This document shows positions 62,815-64,000 of a DNA stretch of 64,000 nt, piece by piece. Position 1 is the first letter of the stretch. Every line of letters begins with the position of its first letter. The notes under the pieces were generated by a model. That model worked only from the letters and a program-made list of their open reading frames with translations. It did no database searches and had not been told where the DNA came from. The DNA is from Mesotoga sp. UBA6090. Lineage in GTDB: Bacteria; Thermotogota; Thermotogae; Petrotogales; Kosmotogaceae. The DNA is taken from NCBI RefSeq assembly GCF_002435945.1, contig NZ_DIXC01000060.1:62001-126000 (forward strand), written 5' to 3'. Both the position numbers and the translations under genes were made by a program.

Positions 62815-63467
62815 CTGACGACACTCCCTACTGAAACATAATCAACGAGAACACCAGGAATATGAATCTCATCTGGAGACAGTGAGCCCACAGGCACAAT
62901 CTCTTCCACTTCCACGATCACTGTGTTACACGCAAGAACGATTAATGGATTGAAGTTCCTTGCAGTCAAAGAGAAGACCAGATTGCCAAAGTAATCGGCC
63001 TTCTTCGCTTTCACAAGTGCAAACTCTGCTCTGAGCGGTAGTTCCATTAGATAATCTTTTCCATCTATTGCGATAATTCTCTTTCCTTCTTGAACCACAG
63101 TTCCAACACCAGTTGGTGTCAGTATTCCTCCCAGACCAACGCCCCCGGCCCTTATTCTCTCCGCTAGAGTGCCCTGAGGAACAAGCTCCACTTCCAGTTC
63201 TCCCTCAATCATCTGGCGTTGCGTCTCCGGATTTGTACCGATATGGGAAACAATCACTTTTGCTGCACACTTGCCGACAATTAACTTTCCTACCCCTCTG
63301 TCTGGAAAGGAAGTGTCGTTAGCTATTACAGTCAAACCCCGAGTTTTCCTTTCTACGATCCCTTGAATGATGTTGTCTGGAGAACCACAGCCCAAAAATC
63401 CTCCTATCATTACAGAAGAGTTATCATCTACCGCTGACACGGCCTCATCAATTCCTACCACTCTCAA
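62796..63467 (-). CDS. 3-oxoacid/acetate CoA-transferase, subunit A
   Basis: This 223-residue AtoD/ScoA-type subunit has GGFLGCGSPDNIIQGI (CoA-binding region), LVPQGTLAERIRAGGVGLGG and the end VVEVEEIVPVGSLSP-like. The TTG at 63467 is chosen because AAAGGAGGA is seven bases upstream; the longer frame starts on the other side of that site. It precedes and overlaps subunit B. The pair could serve short-chain-acid or ketone-body exchange. Confidence 0.92.
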   Translation of the reverse strand: MRVVGIDEAVSAVDDNSSVMIGGFLGCGSPDNIIQGIVERKTRGLTVIANDTSFPDRGVGKLIVGKCAAKVIVSHIGTNPETQRQMIEGELEVELVPQGTLAERIRAGGVGLGGILTPTGVGTVVQEGKRIIAIDGKDYLMELPLRAEFALVKAKKADYFGNLVFSLTARNFNPLIVLACNTVIVEVEEIVPVGSLSPDEIHIPGVLVDYVSVGSVVRWTQKN

Positions 63468-63662
63468 AAAGACTCCTCCTTTGACGTGCATAATTCAGGT
63501 CGGCGAAAAAAACTCCGAACACATTAAACTATCTTACCAAAAGCGCCTTAAAAGACCAAAGCAATTGCCGAATTCCAGTAACTAGAGAACCGATAGGTAT
63601 ATTGGCCAGTTAGTTCTCAGTGCAGTCTCCCAGATTGTCAAGCTCCGCATGGAGCATAAACC

Positions 63663-64000
63663 TCAGTTTGATCTTGCCTGAATCGAATCTGCAGTACTCT
63701 CCCATTTGCCCGAGTAGAATCTGATGAATTTAAGTGTTGTTCTAAACGCCATGTCAGCCATCATCCCAATCCATGCGCCAAATAGCCCTAGGTCCAAATA
63801 CCTGACGAGTACGTAGCCCAAAGGGAGCCGAATAAGCCACATCGCCACCAGGGATGCTTTCATAGGGAAGGCTGTATCACCTATTCCTCTCAGTCCACCG
63901 GTCACCGCATAATCAGTGCCCATGACCACTTGGAACAAGCCGATTATTCTTACGGGAAGCCTTCCTTCTTCAATTAGCGTCGCTTCATTTGTGAAAATTG
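63663..64000 (-). CDS. MATE-family efflux transporter, partial (C-terminus)
   Basis: This is the C-terminal part of a MATE/NorM-type antiporter; the frame runs past the right window edge. Visible are IFTNEATLIEEGRLPVRIIGLFQ (loop and next helix), GGLRGIGDTAFPM and LPLGYVLVRYLDLGLFGAWIG, typical of the last two helix pairs. The final helix is followed by a short polar tail. The substrate is unknown. Confidence 0.85.
   Translation of the reverse strand, partial: IFTNEATLIEEGRLPVRIIGLFQVVMGTDYAVTGGLRGIGDTAFPMKASLVAMWLIRLPLGYVLVRYLDLGLFGAWIGMMADMAFRTTLKFIRFYSGKWESTADSIQARSN

Noticed and set aside
1..64000. CRISPR arrays, insertion sequences, prophage or attachment sites
   Set aside because: I saw no regular repeat-spacer pattern, transposase, integrase or phage structural gene; the tRNA ends near 39895-40058 have no visible duplicated copy in the window.

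Overview
The window looks like a stretch of a Thermotogota chromosome, most probably a mesophilic Mesotoga/Kosmotoga-type member. This is an inference from gene content, not from a database search. The pointers are moderate GC, dense gene packing with ATGA-type overlaps, many TTG starts behind strong Shine-Dalgarno sites, ThyX instead of ThyA, an Omp85/BamA protein, a NiaR-type 3H repressor, TrmFO, MinC, M42 aminopeptidases, and a DRTGG/PHP/ATPase cassette of the kind found near [FeFe]-hydrogenase genes in related organisms.

Layout. Positions 1-12.7 kb (+) carry the end of recG, rsmD, a Mut7-C protein, a GAF/GAF/PAS sensor kinase, a receiver-only regulator, a 1575-residue exported protein with about 18 SLBB-like repeats, a CpsB-type phosphatase and a Wzz/BY-kinase. 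A Wzy/WaaL-like membrane protein with a long C-terminal extension follows at 12.8-15.6 kb. Together these form a polysaccharide export, polymerisation and length-control locus without glycosyltransferases. Positions 15.7-22.1 kb (+) hold metG, gyrA, lexA, rpiB and a histone-deacetylase-family amidohydrolase, ending at a bidirectional terminator.

Positions 39.7-22.2 kb (-) form one continuous 20-gene chain from minC to bamA. Seventeen of its 19 junctions overlap and the other two are gaps of 1 and 6 bases. It mixes cell division, three M42 peptidases, a degenerate AroB homologue, SPOR and triple-ComEA proteins, queH, ogg, trmFO, manA, thyX, a five-gene DRTGG/CBS-ATPase/PHP signalling cassette and bamA.

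A tRNA-Glu/Val/Phe operon at 39.8-40.1 kb divides this intact left part from a more accessory right part. To the right are niaR plus a niacin-type MFS transporter, then a decay zone at 42.3-46.1 kb with three clear pseudogenes (a DUF2089 protein, a DUF523-DUF1722 protein and a class II photolyase). After these come a sugar ABC transporter without its ATPase, exported proteins of unknown role, and a three-gene module at 51.8-57.2 kb. This module encodes a large unknown protein, a DUF2791/BrxD-like ATPase and an Lhr/BrxHI-like helicase, has its own promoter, and is the best candidate here for an undescribed, possibly genome-defence, system. Further right are a C69 peptidase gene stopped by a single TGA, the internally deleted remnant of a second C69 gene, an AstE-like hydrolase, half of a membrane transporter, a two-subunit CoA-transferase and the end of a MATE transporter running off the window.
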